In this document: positions 16,404 through 24,829 of the stretch, piece after piece
Position numbering within the stretch: position 1 is the stretch's first letter
Layout: each line of letters opens with the position of its first letter
NCBI RefSeq assembly: GCF_000696185.1
Contig: NZ_KK853997.1
Location: 4,945,602 to 5,009,601, forward strand
DNA: 64,000 nt
DNA from: Kitasatospora cheerisanensis KCTC 2395
Lineage (GTDB): Bacteria > Actinomycetota > Actinomycetes > Streptomycetales > Streptomycetaceae
Direction of reading: 5' to 3'
Translations under genes and position numbers: made by a program
Notes under the pieces: generated by a model
The model's input: only the letters and a program-made list of their open reading frames with translations
Told to the model about the DNA's origin: nothing
The model's database searches: none

Positions 16404-17549
16404 GTGAGCACCAACGACAGCACGCACGCGCCGTTCCCGGGACACCCGGGGGCGGCGCGCCGCGTATCCGACCGTCTTCCGGTCTTCCCCTGGGACAAGC
16501 TGGAACCGTACAAGCGCACCGCCGAGGGCCACCCGGACGGGCTGTGCGACTTCTCCGTGGGCACCCCCGTCGACCCCGTCCCGGAGCTGATCCAGCAGGC
16601 CCTGGCCGCGCACACCGACACGCCCGGCTACCCGACCGTGTGGGGCCCGCTCGCCCTGCGCGAGTCGATCGCCGGCTGGCTGAACCGCCGGGTCGGCGCC
16701 GAGATCGGCCCCGAGGCGGTGCTCCCCACCGTCGGCTCCAAGGAACTGGTGGCGTGGCTGCCCGGGCAGCTCGGCCTCGGCCCCGGCGACCAGGTCGCCT
16801 ACCCGAAGCTCGCCTACCCCACCTACGAGGTCGGCGCGCTGCTCTGCGGCGCCGAGCCGGTCGCCTACGGGGACCTCGACGAGCTGGACGGCAGCAGGGT
16901 CCGGCTGCTCTGGCTGAACTCGCCGTCCAACCCGACCGGACGGGTGCTGGGCGCGGACGAGCTGCGCCGCGCCGTCGAGTGGGCCCGGGAGCACCGGGTG
17001 CTGCTGGTCAGCGACGAGTGCTACCTCGAACTCGGCTGGGAGGCCGAGCCGGTGTCGGTGCTGCACCCGTCGGTGTGCGGCGGCACGCACGAGGGGCTGC
17101 TCGCCGTCCACTCGCTCTCCAAGCGCTCCAACCTCGCCGGGTACCGGGCCTCGTTCGTGGCCGGTGACGCGGTGGTGGTCCGCGAGCTGCTGGAGATCCG
17201 CAAGCACGGCGGCATGATCGTGCCGGCGCCGGTGCAGGCGGCCACCGCGGTGGCGCTCGCCGACGACGCGCACGTCGCCGAGCAGCGGGCGCGGTACGCG
17301 CAGCGGCGGGCCGCGCTGCGGGCCGCGCTGGAGGCGTACGGGTTCCGGATCGAGCACTCCGAGGCGAGCCTGTACCTGTGGGCGACCCAGGACAAGCCGT
17401 GCTGGGAGACCGTGGCCGAACTCGCCGAGCTGGGCATCCTGGTGGCCCCCGGCGACTTCTACGGCCCGGCCGGCGACCGGTTCGTGCGGGTGGCGTTCAC
17501 CGCCACCGACGAGCGGGTGGCCGCCGCCGTGGAGCGGCTCAAGCGCTGA
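16404..17549 (+). CDS. dapC: Succinyldiaminopimelate transaminase
   Basis: A 381-aa PLP-dependent class I/II aminotransferase. DapC converts N-succinyl-2-amino-6-ketopimelate with glutamate to N-succinyl-LL-diaminopimelate in the lysine/peptidoglycan pathway. Visible landmarks are WLNSPSNPTG, SDECYLELG and the PLP lysine in SLSKRSNLAGYR. The early motif FPWDKLEPYKRTAEGHPDGL is typical of the actinobacterial DapC group. A GTG at 16404, 17 nt after fdxA, is the likely start; its ribosome site is weak. dapE follows 2.3 kb downstream, which supports the assignment. dapD is not in this window. Confidence 0.92.
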   Translation: MSTNDSTHAPFPGHPGAARRVSDRLPVFPWDKLEPYKRTAEGHPDGLCDFSVGTPVDPVPELIQQALAAHTDTPGYPTVWGPLALRESIAGWLNRRVGAEIGPEAVLPTVGSKELVAWLPGQLGLGPGDQVAYPKLAYPTYEVGALLCGAEPVAYGDLDELDGSRVRLLWLNSPSNPTGRVLGADELRRAVEWAREHRVLLVSDECYLELGWEAEPVSVLHPSVCGGTHEGLLAVHSLSKRSNLAGYRASFVAGDAVVVRELLEIRKHGGMIVPAPVQAATAVALADDAHVAEQRARYAQRRAALRAALEAYGFRIEHSEASLYLWATQDKPCWETVAELAELGILVAPGDFYGPAGDRFVRVAFTATDERVAAAVERLKR

Positions 17550-17561
17550 CGCCGCGTCAGG

Positions 17562-17603
17562 CGCACGGAGGGGCGGAGCCGGCCGGCTCCGCCCCTCCGT
17601 GCG
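17562..17603. terminator. Perfect bidirectional terminator hairpin
   Basis: A self-complementary run of more than 40 nt (arms GCACGGAGGGGCGGAGCC and its reverse complement, GGCC centre) lies between the convergent dapC and secreted-protein stops. It can terminate transcription from both sides. Confidence 0.85.
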
Positions 17604-17615
17604 TGCTCGCGGTGA

Positions 17616-18368
17616 TCAGCCGATCGGCAGGCCGCCGCCGCCCAGGCCGCCCAGCAGGCCGCCCAGCGGGCCGAGCGCGCCGGTCAGGCCGCTCAGCGGG
17701 CTGTTGCCGGCGCCGCCCAGCGAGGGCATCGAGCCCAGGCGGTTGGCGGACTCGTGCTCGGCCAGGCCGGCCAGGGTGCCCGCGACGGGCAGGTCCTTGA
17801 CGGCGCTCGCGACCGGCAGCGACTGCACGGCGCCGGTGACCGGGGCGAGCTTCTCGGCCGCGGGCAGGCCCTGCGCCAGCTTGCCGACGGGCAGCTTGCC
17901 GACGGTCTTCAGCGGGGTGGCGGTGGCCTTCTGGGCGGCCGGGAGGACCTTGTCGGTGACCGTGGGGCCGACCTTCTGCTCGACCGTGGGGACGACCTTC
18001 TCGGACAGCGGGCCGACCGCGTCGGTCAGCTGGGCCGCCTTGGCGGCCGGGCCGAGGTGGCCCAGCGCCTCGTCGGTGGAGGGCAGGCTGTGCGCGAGGG
18101 TGTTGCCGGCCGCGTCGGCGGCCGCCGGGCCGCCCGCCGCCAGGGTCGCGGCACCGGTGGTGCCGACCATCTGGCCGAGCTCGTGGGTCGCTCCCTGCAC
18201 CGTGTCGCCCGAGTTGGGGACGGCGGCCAGCTTGGTCACGCCGGCGCCCAGGTCGGTCTGCGGGACCACCTCGGTGGCGGAGGCGGCGCCCGCGGCCGCG
18301 AGCGGCGTCGCGGTGGCGGCGACGAGCAGCGCGGCCTGGGCGATCCGGCGCGTGAGGGGGAGGGACAT
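17616..18368 (-). CDS. Secreted low-complexity protein (hypothetical)
   Basis: A 250-aa protein with a clear Sec signal peptide (RRIAQAALLVAATATPLAAA, cleavage near AGAASA-TE) and AGGAG 5 nt before the ATG. The mature part is Ala/Leu/Pro/Gly/Lys-rich. It contains recurring short amphipathic units such as LPVGKLAQGLPAAEKLAPV and LPVASAVKDLPVAGTLAGL. The Gly/Leu-rich C-terminus (GALGPLGGLLGGLGGGGLPIG) has no membrane anchor or sortase signal. There are no cysteines and no catalytic motif. Proteins of this type in streptomycetes are sometimes annotated as ATP-binding, for which I see no P-loop. It might be a surface or matrix protein. Confidence 0.75.
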   Translation of the reverse strand: MSLPLTRRIAQAALLVAATATPLAAAGAASATEVVPQTDLGAGVTKLAAVPNSGDTVQGATHELGQMVGTTGAATLAAGGPAAADAAGNTLAHSLPSTDEALGHLGPAAKAAQLTDAVGPLSEKVVPTVEQKVGPTVTDKVLPAAQKATATPLKTVGKLPVGKLAQGLPAAEKLAPVTGAVQSLPVASAVKDLPVAGTLAGLAEHESANRLGSMPSLGGAGNSPLSGLTGALGPLGGLLGGLGGGGLPIG

Positions 18369-18721
18369 GGTGCTCCTAAGAGGTGAGGTCTACGGTCCGC
18401 CGGGCGGACGGCCGGTACAGGCTGTCCGGGCCGCCCCGCGGGCGACGTGTATGACCGCAAGAGCACCGGGAAGGTTTCGGCCGGTCAAGGTCAAGGGTTC
18501 GTAAAGATCGGACGATCGGGTTACGGACATCCGGGGCGGACCGCCCGCCGCGGGCCCGCTGAAGAACCGTCACTTCCCTTGCCCGGAAAGGCGAACGGCG
18601 GACCGCCGACACCTCGGCGTGTCGGCCGTCCGCCAGGGGCGTCGCCGTCAGCGGGAGTTGACCCGAATCACCCGGTGGGCCGTCACCCGCGCATCAGTGC
18701 GTCAACGCACCGACGGCGCCG
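18369..18721. other. Intergenic region between two leftward envelope genes
   Basis: No gene is seen in these 353 nt. The left part should hold the promoter of the secreted protein; two minus-strand TTGACC hexamers lie near 18484-18496 with only a weak -10. The right part holds the terminator at 18597-18634 and a small dyad (GTGCGT-CA-ACGCAC, 18697-18710) just after the stop of the lysozyme-like gene. Confidence 0.5.
18597..18634 (-). terminator. Terminator hairpin after the lysozyme-like gene
   Basis: GGCGGAC and GCCGACAC pair with GTGTCGGC and GTCCGCC around a 6-nt loop, with one C-C mismatch (15 bp in all). It is 88 nt past the stop at 18722. Confidence 0.7.
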
Positions 18722-19675
18722 TCACTTCTTCTTCGGCGGGGCGCCCAGCGTCACCAGCACCCGGTCGGCCGGAGCGCCCGCCAGCGGCTTCCAGCCGTCG
18801 TTCGGCCGGTCCACCCGCCACACCTTGCCCGCGTACGCGACCTGCCCGATGCCCAGGTCCGCCGCGCGCGCCACCGACCACTGGGCCAGCGCCCAGCCGG
18901 TCTGCTGGGTGCCGCCCGCGCCCGCGGTGCTCGCGGTCGGCTGCGGGGTGAACGCCAGCACCTCGCGCGGGTCCTTGGCGGGCTTCTCGGCGGGCGCCAC
19001 CGCGACCGCCTTGCCGAACTCCCGGCGCACCCGCTCCGAGGCGGTGGCGGCCGGCGGGGCCGCCGCGTCCGGCTCCGGCAGCTCGTGCACCACGCAGTTC
19101 AGCGCGGCCGCCTCACGGCCCATCAGCACCGTCGCCAGCAGCGTCGCGTTGTTCTCGTGCTTGGCGTACGCCTGCGGGTAGCCGCTGCGCTGCACCTGCT
19201 GGGCGGCGTCGGTCAGCGGCATCTGCGCGTAGCCGTTCACCTTCACCAGCGCGTCCAGGAACTTGTTGGTCGAGTAGACCGGGTCCATGATCTGGTCGAT
19301 CGAGCCCCAGCCCTGCGAGGGGCGCTGCTGGAACAGGCCCACCGAGTCCCGGTCGCCTCCCTCCAGGTTGCGCAGCTTCGACTCCTGGATCGCCGTCGCC
19401 AGCGCGATCGTCACCGCCCGCTCCGGCAGGCCGCGGGACATCGCCACCGCCGTGATGGTCGCCGCGTTCGCCGCCGCGCCCAGCTCCAGCGTGCCCGAGC
19501 CCGCCGCGGTGGCGACCTTGCAGCCCTCGTCCGGCACCGTGATCCGGTCCCGGTTCAGCCACACCACCAGGCCGCCGACCACCGACAGCGCCAGCAGGCC
19601 GACCAGGATCCGCCGCCACGGCCGCCGACGGCGCTCGGTCGCGCCACCCCCCGCGTACTCGGCGCCAGTAGCCAC
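18722..19675 (-). CDS. Membrane-anchored lysozyme/transglycosylase-like protein
   Basis: A 317-aa protein from the GTG at 19675, which has GGAGAGG upstream; the open frame extends further but without coding character. One transmembrane helix (ILVGLLALSVVGGLVVWL) anchors it with the C-terminus outside. The external domain has ALATAIQESKLRNLEGGDRD followed by SVGLFQQRPSQGWG, a pattern common in actinobacterial lysozyme-like or SLT-fold proteins, with the first Glu a candidate catalytic acid. Two cysteines could form a disulfide. Homologues are sometimes labelled heavy metal transporter, which the sequence does not support. It probably acts on peptidoglycan. It is divergent from dapE. Confidence 0.75.
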   Translation of the reverse strand: MATGAEYAGGGATERRRRPWRRILVGLLALSVVGGLVVWLNRDRITVPDEGCKVATAAGSGTLELGAAANAATITAVAMSRGLPERAVTIALATAIQESKLRNLEGGDRDSVGLFQQRPSQGWGSIDQIMDPVYSTNKFLDALVKVNGYAQMPLTDAAQQVQRSGYPQAYAKHENNATLLATVLMGREAAALNCVVHELPEPDAAAPPAATASERVRREFGKAVAVAPAEKPAKDPREVLAFTPQPTASTAGAGGTQQTGWALAQWSVARAADLGIGQVAYAGKVWRVDRPNDGWKPLAGAPADRVLVTLGAPPKKK

Positions 19676-19822
19676 GGTCGCCCCTCTCCCTCGTCGTCCG
19701 GTCGTGTCCTGTCGCGGCGGTCCGAATCGGGTCCGCGCCGTTCGCGGACACCGTAACCGCTCGGACGGCCGTACGGGTCCGCGCGGTTGCGCGCCCGCCG
19801 GACCGGCCGTCCGGGCGCTCGG

Positions 19823-19828
19823 TAGGGT
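19823..19828 (+). promoter_or_regulatory. -10 element of a probable leaderless dapE transcript
   Basis: TAGGGT is followed by 7 nt and the ATG at 19836, with no Shine-Dalgarno. Confidence 0.5.
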
Positions 19829-19835
19829 GGCCGCC

Positions 19836-20909
19836 ATGAGCAGCCCGAACTCGCCCCTCGACCTGACCCTCGACGGCGGCACGCTGACCGCCCGCCTCGT
19901 CGACTTCCCGTCCGTCAGCGGCGAGGAGACCGCCCTCGCCGACGCGGTCGAGGCCGCGCTCCGGGCCCACCCGCACCTCACCGTCGACCGGTTCGGCAAC
20001 AACGTGGTCGCCCGCACCCACTTCGGCCTGCCCGAGCGGGTGGTGCTGGCCGGGCACCTGGACACCGTCCCGATCGCCGACAACGTGCCCTCGCACGTCG
20101 AGGGCGACCTGCTCTACGGCTGCGGCACGTCCGACATGAAGTCCGGTGTCGCGGTCCAACTCCGGCTCGCCGCCACGGTGGTGGAGCCGAACCACGACAT
20201 CACCTACGTCTTCTACGACTGCGAGGAGGTGGAGGCCGACCGCAACGGCCTCGGCCACCTCTTCGCCACCCACCCCGACTGGCTGGCCGGTGACTTCGCC
20301 GTGCTGATGGAGCCCAGCGGCGCCGTCGTCGAGGGCGGCTGCCAGGGCAGCCTGCGCGCCGACATCACGCTCACCGGCGTGCGCGCCCACGCGGCGCGCA
20401 GCTGGCTCGGCGACAACGCCATCCACAAGGCGGCCGAGGTGCTGCGCCGGCTCGCCGAGTACGAGCCGCGACGGGTCGTCATCGACGGCCTGGAGTACCG
20501 CGAGGGCCTGAACGCCACCCGGATCGACGGCGGCGTGGCCGGCAACGTCATCCCCGACGAGTGCCGGATCCACGTCGCCTTCCGGTTCGCCCCCGACCGC
20601 AGCCTGGAGCAGGCCGAGGCCCACCTGCGGGAGGTCTTCGACGGCTACCAGCTGGACGTCGTCGACGCCTCGCCCGCCGCGCTGCCCGGCCTCTCGCAGC
20701 CCGCCGCGCAGGCCTTCCTGGCCGCCGTCGGCGGCGAGCCGCGCGCCAAGTTCGGCTGGACCGACGTCGCCCGGTTCTCCGCGCACGGCGTGCCCGCCGT
20801 CAACTACGGCCCCGGCGACCCGAACCTGGCGCACAAGCGCGAGGAGCACTGCTCGCTGAGCGCGATCGCCGAGGTCGAGGAGCGGCTGCGGAACTGGCTC
20901 ACCAAGTAG
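19836..20909 (+). CDS. dapE: Succinyl-diaminopimelate desuccinylase
   Basis: DapE is a di-zinc M20 amidohydrolase that releases LL-diaminopimelate and succinate, two steps after DapC. The 357-aa protein shows the metal motifs GHLDTVP and YGCGTSDMKSG, the YDCEEVEADRNGLG loop with the catalytic Glu, and EPSGAVVEGGCQGS. The dimerisation insert includes GVRAHAARSWLGDNA. The late HKREEHCSL supplies the last ligand region. The ATG at 19836 follows TAGGGT at leaderless spacing; the longer open frame upstream belongs to the divergent promoter region. Gene order dapE then LOG-family then folP2 matches that recalled from mycobacteria. Confidence 0.95.
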   Translation: MSSPNSPLDLTLDGGTLTARLVDFPSVSGEETALADAVEAALRAHPHLTVDRFGNNVVARTHFGLPERVVLAGHLDTVPIADNVPSHVEGDLLYGCGTSDMKSGVAVQLRLAATVVEPNHDITYVFYDCEEVEADRNGLGHLFATHPDWLAGDFAVLMEPSGAVVEGGCQGSLRADITLTGVRAHAARSWLGDNAIHKAAEVLRRLAEYEPRRVVIDGLEYREGLNATRIDGGVAGNVIPDECRIHVAFRFAPDRSLEQAEAHLREVFDGYQLDVVDASPAALPGLSQPAAQAFLAAVGGEPRAKFGWTDVARFSAHGVPAVNYGPGDPNLAHKREEHCSLSAIAEVEERLRNWLTK

Positions 20910-20976
20910 CCGCCCGCACCGTTGCCGGTCCTGCGGCCGTTTTCCGTTGTTCCCCGGAAAGTTGCCTTGTCAGGCG

Positions 20977-20982
20977 TAGGGT
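20977..20982 (+). promoter_or_regulatory. -10 element of a probable leaderless LOG-family transcript
   Basis: TAGGGT followed by 6 nt and ATG at 20989. There is no ribosome site. Confidence 0.5.
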
Positions 20983-20988
20983 TTCGTC

Positions 20989-21771
20989 ATGACAGCCAAC
21001 GGAGAAGAACACGTCCGCAGGACCAAGAAGCCGTGGCCCGAGAAGCGCAAGGGCCCGGTGCTGCTCCGGCGGGACCAGGTCGAGACGGAGACCACGGACC
21101 AGCGGCTGCTGGACACCACCGGGCCGACCGACTGGTTGCACACCGACCCGTGGCGGGTGCTGCGGATCACCTCCGAGTTCGTCGAAGGCTTCGGCGCGCT
21201 CGCCAAGCTCCCCACCGCGATCAGCGTGTTCGGCTCGGCCCGGACGAAGCCGGGCACGCCCGAGTACCAGGCCGGCGTGGAGATCGGCCGGGCCCTCGCC
21301 GAGGCCGGCTACGCGGTGATCACCGGCGGCGGCCCCGGTGCGATGGAGGCCGCCAACAAGGGCGCCACCGAGGCCGGCGGGCTGAGCGTCGGCCTCGGCA
21401 TCGAGCTGCCCTTCGAGCAGGGCCTGAACGAGTACGTCGACCTGGGCCTGAACTTCCGGTACTTCTTCGTCCGCAAGACGATGTTCGTGAAGTACGCCCA
21501 GGGCTTCGTGGTGCTCCCCGGCGGCCTCGGCACCCTGGACGAGCTGTTCGAGGCGCTCACCCTGGTGCAGACGAAGAAGGTCACCCGCTTCCCGGTGATC
21601 CTGTTCGGCAGCGCCTACTGGGGCGGCCTGGTGGAGTGGCTGAAGTCCACCCTGGTCGCCGAGGGCAAGGCCAACCCGCAGGACCTCGACCTGTTCCACG
21701 TCACCGACGACGTCGCCGACGTGCTCAAGGTCCTGGAAGAGGCCCGCAAGCCGCAGGGCACCCAGGCGTAA
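20989..21771 (+). CDS. TIGR00730 / LOG family protein
   Basis: A 260-aa Rossmann-fold protein of the lysine decarboxylase-like (LOG) family. The family name comes from cytokinin riboside monophosphate phosphoribohydrolases, and bacterial members are nucleotide phosphoribohydrolases or of unknown role. The diagnostic motifs GGGPGAMEAANKGA and PGGLGTLDELFE are both intact. A basic 60-residue N-terminal extension (RRTKKPWPEKRKGPVLL) precedes the core. It corresponds in position to M. tuberculosis Rv1205. It stands between dapE and folP, converging on folP with 17 nt between stops. Confidence 0.92.
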   Translation: MTANGEEHVRRTKKPWPEKRKGPVLLRRDQVETETTDQRLLDTTGPTDWLHTDPWRVLRITSEFVEGFGALAKLPTAISVFGSARTKPGTPEYQAGVEIGRALAEAGYAVITGGGPGAMEAANKGATEAGGLSVGLGIELPFEQGLNEYVDLGLNFRYFFVRKTMFVKYAQGFVVLPGGLGTLDELFEALTLVQTKKVTRFPVILFGSAYWGGLVEWLKSTLVAEGKANPQDLDLFHVTDDVADVLKVLEEARKPQGTQA

Positions 21772-21788
21772 CGGCCACTGACGGGCAG

Positions 21789-22652
21789 TCAGGCGAGCCC
21801 CCGGCGGGCGACCGCCGGGGGCCGGGTGCCGAGGATCGACGCCACCATGTCCAGCACCTGCCGGGTCTCCGCGACCTGGTGCACCCGGTACACCTGCGCG
21901 CCCAGCCAGGCCGACACGGCGGTGGTGGCCAGCGTGCCCAGCAGGCGCTCGTCCACCGGCTTGTCGAGGGTCTCGCCGACGAAGTCCTTGTTCGACAGCG
22001 ACACCAGCACCGGGAACCCGGTCGCCGTCATCTCCGGCAGCCGGCGGGTCGCCTCCAGCGAGTGCCGGGTGTTCTTCCCGAAGTCGTGGCCCGGGTCGAT
22101 GATCAACCCGTCGCGGCGCACCCCGAGTTCGAGCGCCCGCTCGGCCAGGCCGACGGTGACCGCCAGGATGTCCGCCATCACGTCCTGGTAGCCCACCCGG
22201 TGCGGACGGGTGCGCGGCTCCGCGCCGCCCGCGTGCGTGCACACCAGGCCCGCGCCGTACCGGGCGGCGACCTCGGCGAGCTTCGGGTCGAAACCGCCCC
22301 AGGCGTCGTTCAGCAGGTCCGCGCCCACCTCGCAGACCGCCTCGCCGACCTCGTGCCGCCAGGTGTCCACGCTGATCACCACGTCCGGGTGACGCTTGCG
22401 CAGCTCCGCCACGAACGGCACCGTGCGGCGCAACTCCTCCTCGACGGTGACCTCTTCGCCCGGACCGGCCTTCACCCCGCCGATGTCCAGGATCGCCGCG
22501 CCCTCCGCGACCGCCCGGTCCGCCGCCTCGAACGCGGCCCGGTCGGCGAAGGTCGCGCCCCGGTCGAAGAAGGAATCCGGGGTGCGATTGACGATTGCCA
22601 TGATGATCAGCTCGTTCGGGCCGAACTCACGCGGGCCGAGTCGCAGTGCCAC
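21789..22652 (-). CDS. folP: Dihydropteroate synthase homologue (FolP2-like)
   Basis: A 287-aa TIM-barrel protein. It contains IMAIVNRTPDSFFDRG, the pterin-site motif DIGGVKAGPGEEVTVEEE, ISVDTWRHEVGEAVCEVGA, LLNDAWGG and DPGHDFGKN. The GTG at 22652 is preceded by GAGGAGGAG 6 nt upstream. Family motifs are present but altered: NRTPDSFF replaces the usual NVTPDSFSDGG and GGVKAGPGEE replaces GGESTRPG. This matches the second actinobacterial paralogue (FolP2, Rv1207), reported to lack normal DHPS activity. It is divergent from the DivIVA-domain gene. It is probably not the housekeeping DHPS. Confidence 0.85.
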   Translation of the reverse strand: MALRLGPREFGPNELIIMAIVNRTPDSFFDRGATFADRAAFEAADRAVAEGAAILDIGGVKAGPGEEVTVEEELRRTVPFVAELRKRHPDVVISVDTWRHEVGEAVCEVGADLLNDAWGGFDPKLAEVAARYGAGLVCTHAGGAEPRTRPHRVGYQDVMADILAVTVGLAERALELGVRRDGLIIDPGHDFGKNTRHSLEATRRLPEMTATGFPVLVSLSNKDFVGETLDKPVDERLLGTLATTAVSAWLGAQVYRVHQVAETRQVLDMVASILGTRPPAVARRGLA

Positions 22653-22781
22653 CGGTGTCTCCTCCTCAGCGCTCCCGGGTGCAATGATGGGCCCCGGCCT
22701 GTACGGGACCATGATCCCACCTGATCCCGCCCGTGGGCCGAAGCCGACCGGGAACTGCCGGGGACTGACGGAGGACAGCTC

Positions 22782-23198
22782 GTGTTCTGGGTGATCGTGG
22801 GTGCGATGGCCGTGGTGGTCGGCGGTGCCGCACTGGTGGCGCTGGGTGGCGGCGGATCCCTTCCGGAGGCGGAACACGACCGCCTCACCGCACGCCTCCC
22901 GCAGGACCGGCCGCTGAGCCGGACCGACGTCGACGACCTGCGCCTGCCGATGGCGCTGCGCGGCTACCGGATGGACGAGGTCGACGACGTCCTCGACCGC
23001 CTCGGCGCCGAACTCGCGCTCCGCGACGCGCGGATCGCCGAGCTGGAGGCGGTCGGCGCGGTGCGCGGCTCGGTGGAGGCCTCCGGCGCCGCGTCCGGCG
23101 AGCCGCTGCCCGGCCTGGAGTCGTTCACGGCCGTGCTGGAGAAGCAGCCCGCCGAGCCCGAGGGTTCGGAGGACACCGAGAAGAGCGACCGCTCGTGA
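22782..23198 (+). CDS. DivIVA-domain membrane protein
   Basis: A 138-aa protein with one N-terminal transmembrane helix (VIVGAMAVVVGGAALVAL), then a hydrophilic linker and the DivIVA-like motif LRLPMALRGYRMDEVDDVLDR, predicted to continue as a coiled coil. The C-terminal 45 residues are acidic and low-complexity. A GTG at 22782 with GGAGGAC upstream is the start. It overlaps tag by GTGA, so both are co-translated. It is the positional equivalent of Rv1209. The coupling of a polar/coiled-coil scaffold with a DNA glycosylase is conserved but unexplained. Confidence 0.85.
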   Translation: MFWVIVGAMAVVVGGAALVALGGGGSLPEAEHDRLTARLPQDRPLSRTDVDDLRLPMALRGYRMDEVDDVLDRLGAELALRDARIAELEAVGAVRGSVEASGAASGEPLPGLESFTAVLEKQPAEPEGSEDTEKSDRS

Positions 23199-23761
23199 CG
23201 GGTGCCGTGCTCGGCGCCGACGGCCTGCTGCGCTGCGGCTGGGGCGACTCGGCGGACGACTACCGGACCTACCACGACACCGAGTGGGGCCGGCCGGTCC
23301 ACGGCGACCAGGCCCTGTTCGAGCGGATCTCGCTGGAGGCCTTCCAGTCCGGCCTGTCCTGGATCACCATCCTGCGGCGGCGCGAGGGCTTCCGGGCGGC
23401 GTTCCGGGACTTCACGATCGCCGAGGTCGCGGAGTTCGGCGAGGCCGACGTGGAACGGCTGATGGCCGACACCGGGATCATCCGCAACCGCGCGAAGATC
23501 CTCGCCACCATCGCCAACGCCCGGGCCGCCCGCGAACTCGACGGCGAACTCGACGCGTTGATCTGGAGCCACGCCGGCGACCCGGACCGGCCGGCCCCGC
23601 TCGCGCTCTCCGACGTGCCCGCAGTGACGCCCGGATCGACGGCGCTGGCACGGGAGTTGAAGAAGAACGGGTTCCGCTTCGTGGGGCCGACCACGGCGTA
23701 CGCGCTGATGCAGGCCTGCGGACTGGTGAACGACCACCTGGCGGACTGTCACGCGCGGTAG
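23195..23761 (+). CDS. tag: DNA-3-methyladenine glycosylase I
   Basis: Tag removes 3-methyladenine from alkylated DNA in base-excision repair. The 188-aa protein has the N-terminal CGWGDSADDYRTYHDTEWG with the zinc-binding Cys and the substrate Tyr/Trp residues. It also has FQSGLSWITILRRREGFR, DTGIIRNRAKI and the helix-hairpin-helix/C-terminal segment FVGPTTAYALMQACGLVNDH. The closing HLADCHAR supplies the remaining zinc ligands. It starts with GTG inside the preceding stop. Convergent transcription with the enoyl-CoA hydratase gene is separated by a strong hairpin. Confidence 0.95.
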   Translation: MTGAVLGADGLLRCGWGDSADDYRTYHDTEWGRPVHGDQALFERISLEAFQSGLSWITILRRREGFRAAFRDFTIAEVAEFGEADVERLMADTGIIRNRAKILATIANARAARELDGELDALIWSHAGDPDRPAPLALSDVPAVTPGSTALARELKKNGFRFVGPTTAYALMQACGLVNDHLADCHAR

Positions 23762-23782
23762 CCGGCCGCCCGGACGACCGTT

Positions 23783-23808
23783 CCCCGCGCCCCGTCCGGG
23801 GCGCGGGG
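23783..23808. terminator. Bidirectional terminator between tag and the enoyl-CoA hydratase gene
   Basis: A perfect 11-bp stem (CCCCGCGCCCC / GGGGCGCGGGG) with a 4-nt loop lies between convergent stops. Confidence 0.75.
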
Positions 23809-23817
23809 AGCCGGGCG

Positions 23818-24618
23818 CTACTTGCCCACGAAGGCCGGCTTCTGCTTGGCGACGAAGGCGTTGACCGCGATGGCGTGGTCCTCGCTGTTGCCGGCCATGG
23901 TCTGCAACTCCTCCTCCTTGTCCAGGAGTTCGGTCAGCGAGTGGGAGGCGGCGAAGGCCAGCGACTCCTTGATCGCGCCGTAGGCGACGGTCGGGCCGTT
24001 GGCCAGCGTGAGCGCGAACTCGTGCGCGGTGGCGGCGAGTTCGGCAGCCGGGACGACCCGGGTGGCGAGGCCCAGGGCGAGCGCCTCCTCGGCCCGGACG
24101 GTGCGCGGCAGCATCAGCAGCTCGGTGGCGCGCGCGTGGCCGACCAGCCGGGGGAGCGTCCAGGAGGCGCCGGAGTCGGTGGTGAGCGCGACGCCGGCGA
24201 ACGAGGTGTTGAAGCCGGCGCTGTCGGCGACGATCCGGAAATCGCAGGCGAAGGCGAGCGAGGCGCCGGCCCCGGCCGCGACGCCGTTCACGGCGGCGAC
24301 GGTCGGCTTGCGCATCCCGGCGAGGGCCCGGACCAGCGGGTTGTAGTGCTCGGCGACGGTGCGCAGCGCGCTCTCGCCGGTCTCCTGCTGGTGGCGGAGC
24401 AGGCCGAGGTGCTCCTTGAGGTCCTGCCCGACGCAGAAGGCCTTCTCGCCGGCGCCGGTGAGCAGCACGGCCCGGACGTCGGGGTCGGCCGCGGCGGTGA
24501 CCACGGCGTCCCGCAGGGCGACCTTGGTGGCGACGTCGAGGGCGTTCATGGCGTCGGCGCGGTCGATGGTGAGGACGGCGAGGGCGCCGTCGCGGTGGTA
24601 GCGCACGGTGTCGGACAT
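23818..24618 (-). CDS. Enoyl-CoA hydratase/isomerase family protein
   Basis: A 266-aa crotonase-fold enzyme. The motif RADAMNALDVATKVALRDAV is the CoA-binding start. The oxyanion-hole segments GAGEKAFCVGQDLKEH and PTVAAVNGVAAGAGASLAFA are intact, followed by ACDFRIVADSAGFNTSFAG. Residues at the two catalytic Glu positions of mitochondrial hydratase are replaced (GVALTTDSGASWTLPRLVG), as in PaaG/PaaB-like isomerases and other divergent members, so the reaction is not certain. The start is ATG 24618 with GGAG about 10 nt upstream. A phenylacetate- or fatty-acid-related role is possible, but no partner genes are near. Confidence 0.88.
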   Translation of the reverse strand: MSDTVRYHRDGALAVLTIDRADAMNALDVATKVALRDAVVTAAADPDVRAVLLTGAGEKAFCVGQDLKEHLGLLRHQQETGESALRTVAEHYNPLVRALAGMRKPTVAAVNGVAAGAGASLAFACDFRIVADSAGFNTSFAGVALTTDSGASWTLPRLVGHARATELLMLPRTVRAEEALALGLATRVVPAAELAATAHEFALTLANGPTVAYGAIKESLAFAASHSLTELLDKEEELQTMAGNSEDHAIAVNAFVAKQKPAFVGK

Positions 24619-24823
24619 CGGTGAGGGCTCCCGGGTCGCGGTGGGCTGTCGTGGCCACAGCATGCCGGAGTGCGGCCGGGCGGGGGAGTGTGAGGTGGCG
24701 CACCACCGGAGGGCGTGTCGGAGTGCGGAGGGATGCGGCTTTCGGCAGGTAATCGGCGCTCTGGTGCGGGTTCGGGCGGCTTGGCGCAGAGAGTGATGTT
24801 GGTCATCGAGCGGTCGCATGCGG

Positions 24824-24829
24824 GATAAT
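24824..24829 (+). promoter_or_regulatory. Candidate -10 for the DUF3117 gene
   Basis: GATAAT, one base from consensus, lies 82 nt before the DUF3117 start in the divergent 290-nt gap. TTGGTC at 24799-24804 is a poorly spaced (19 nt) -35 candidate. Confidence 0.35.
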
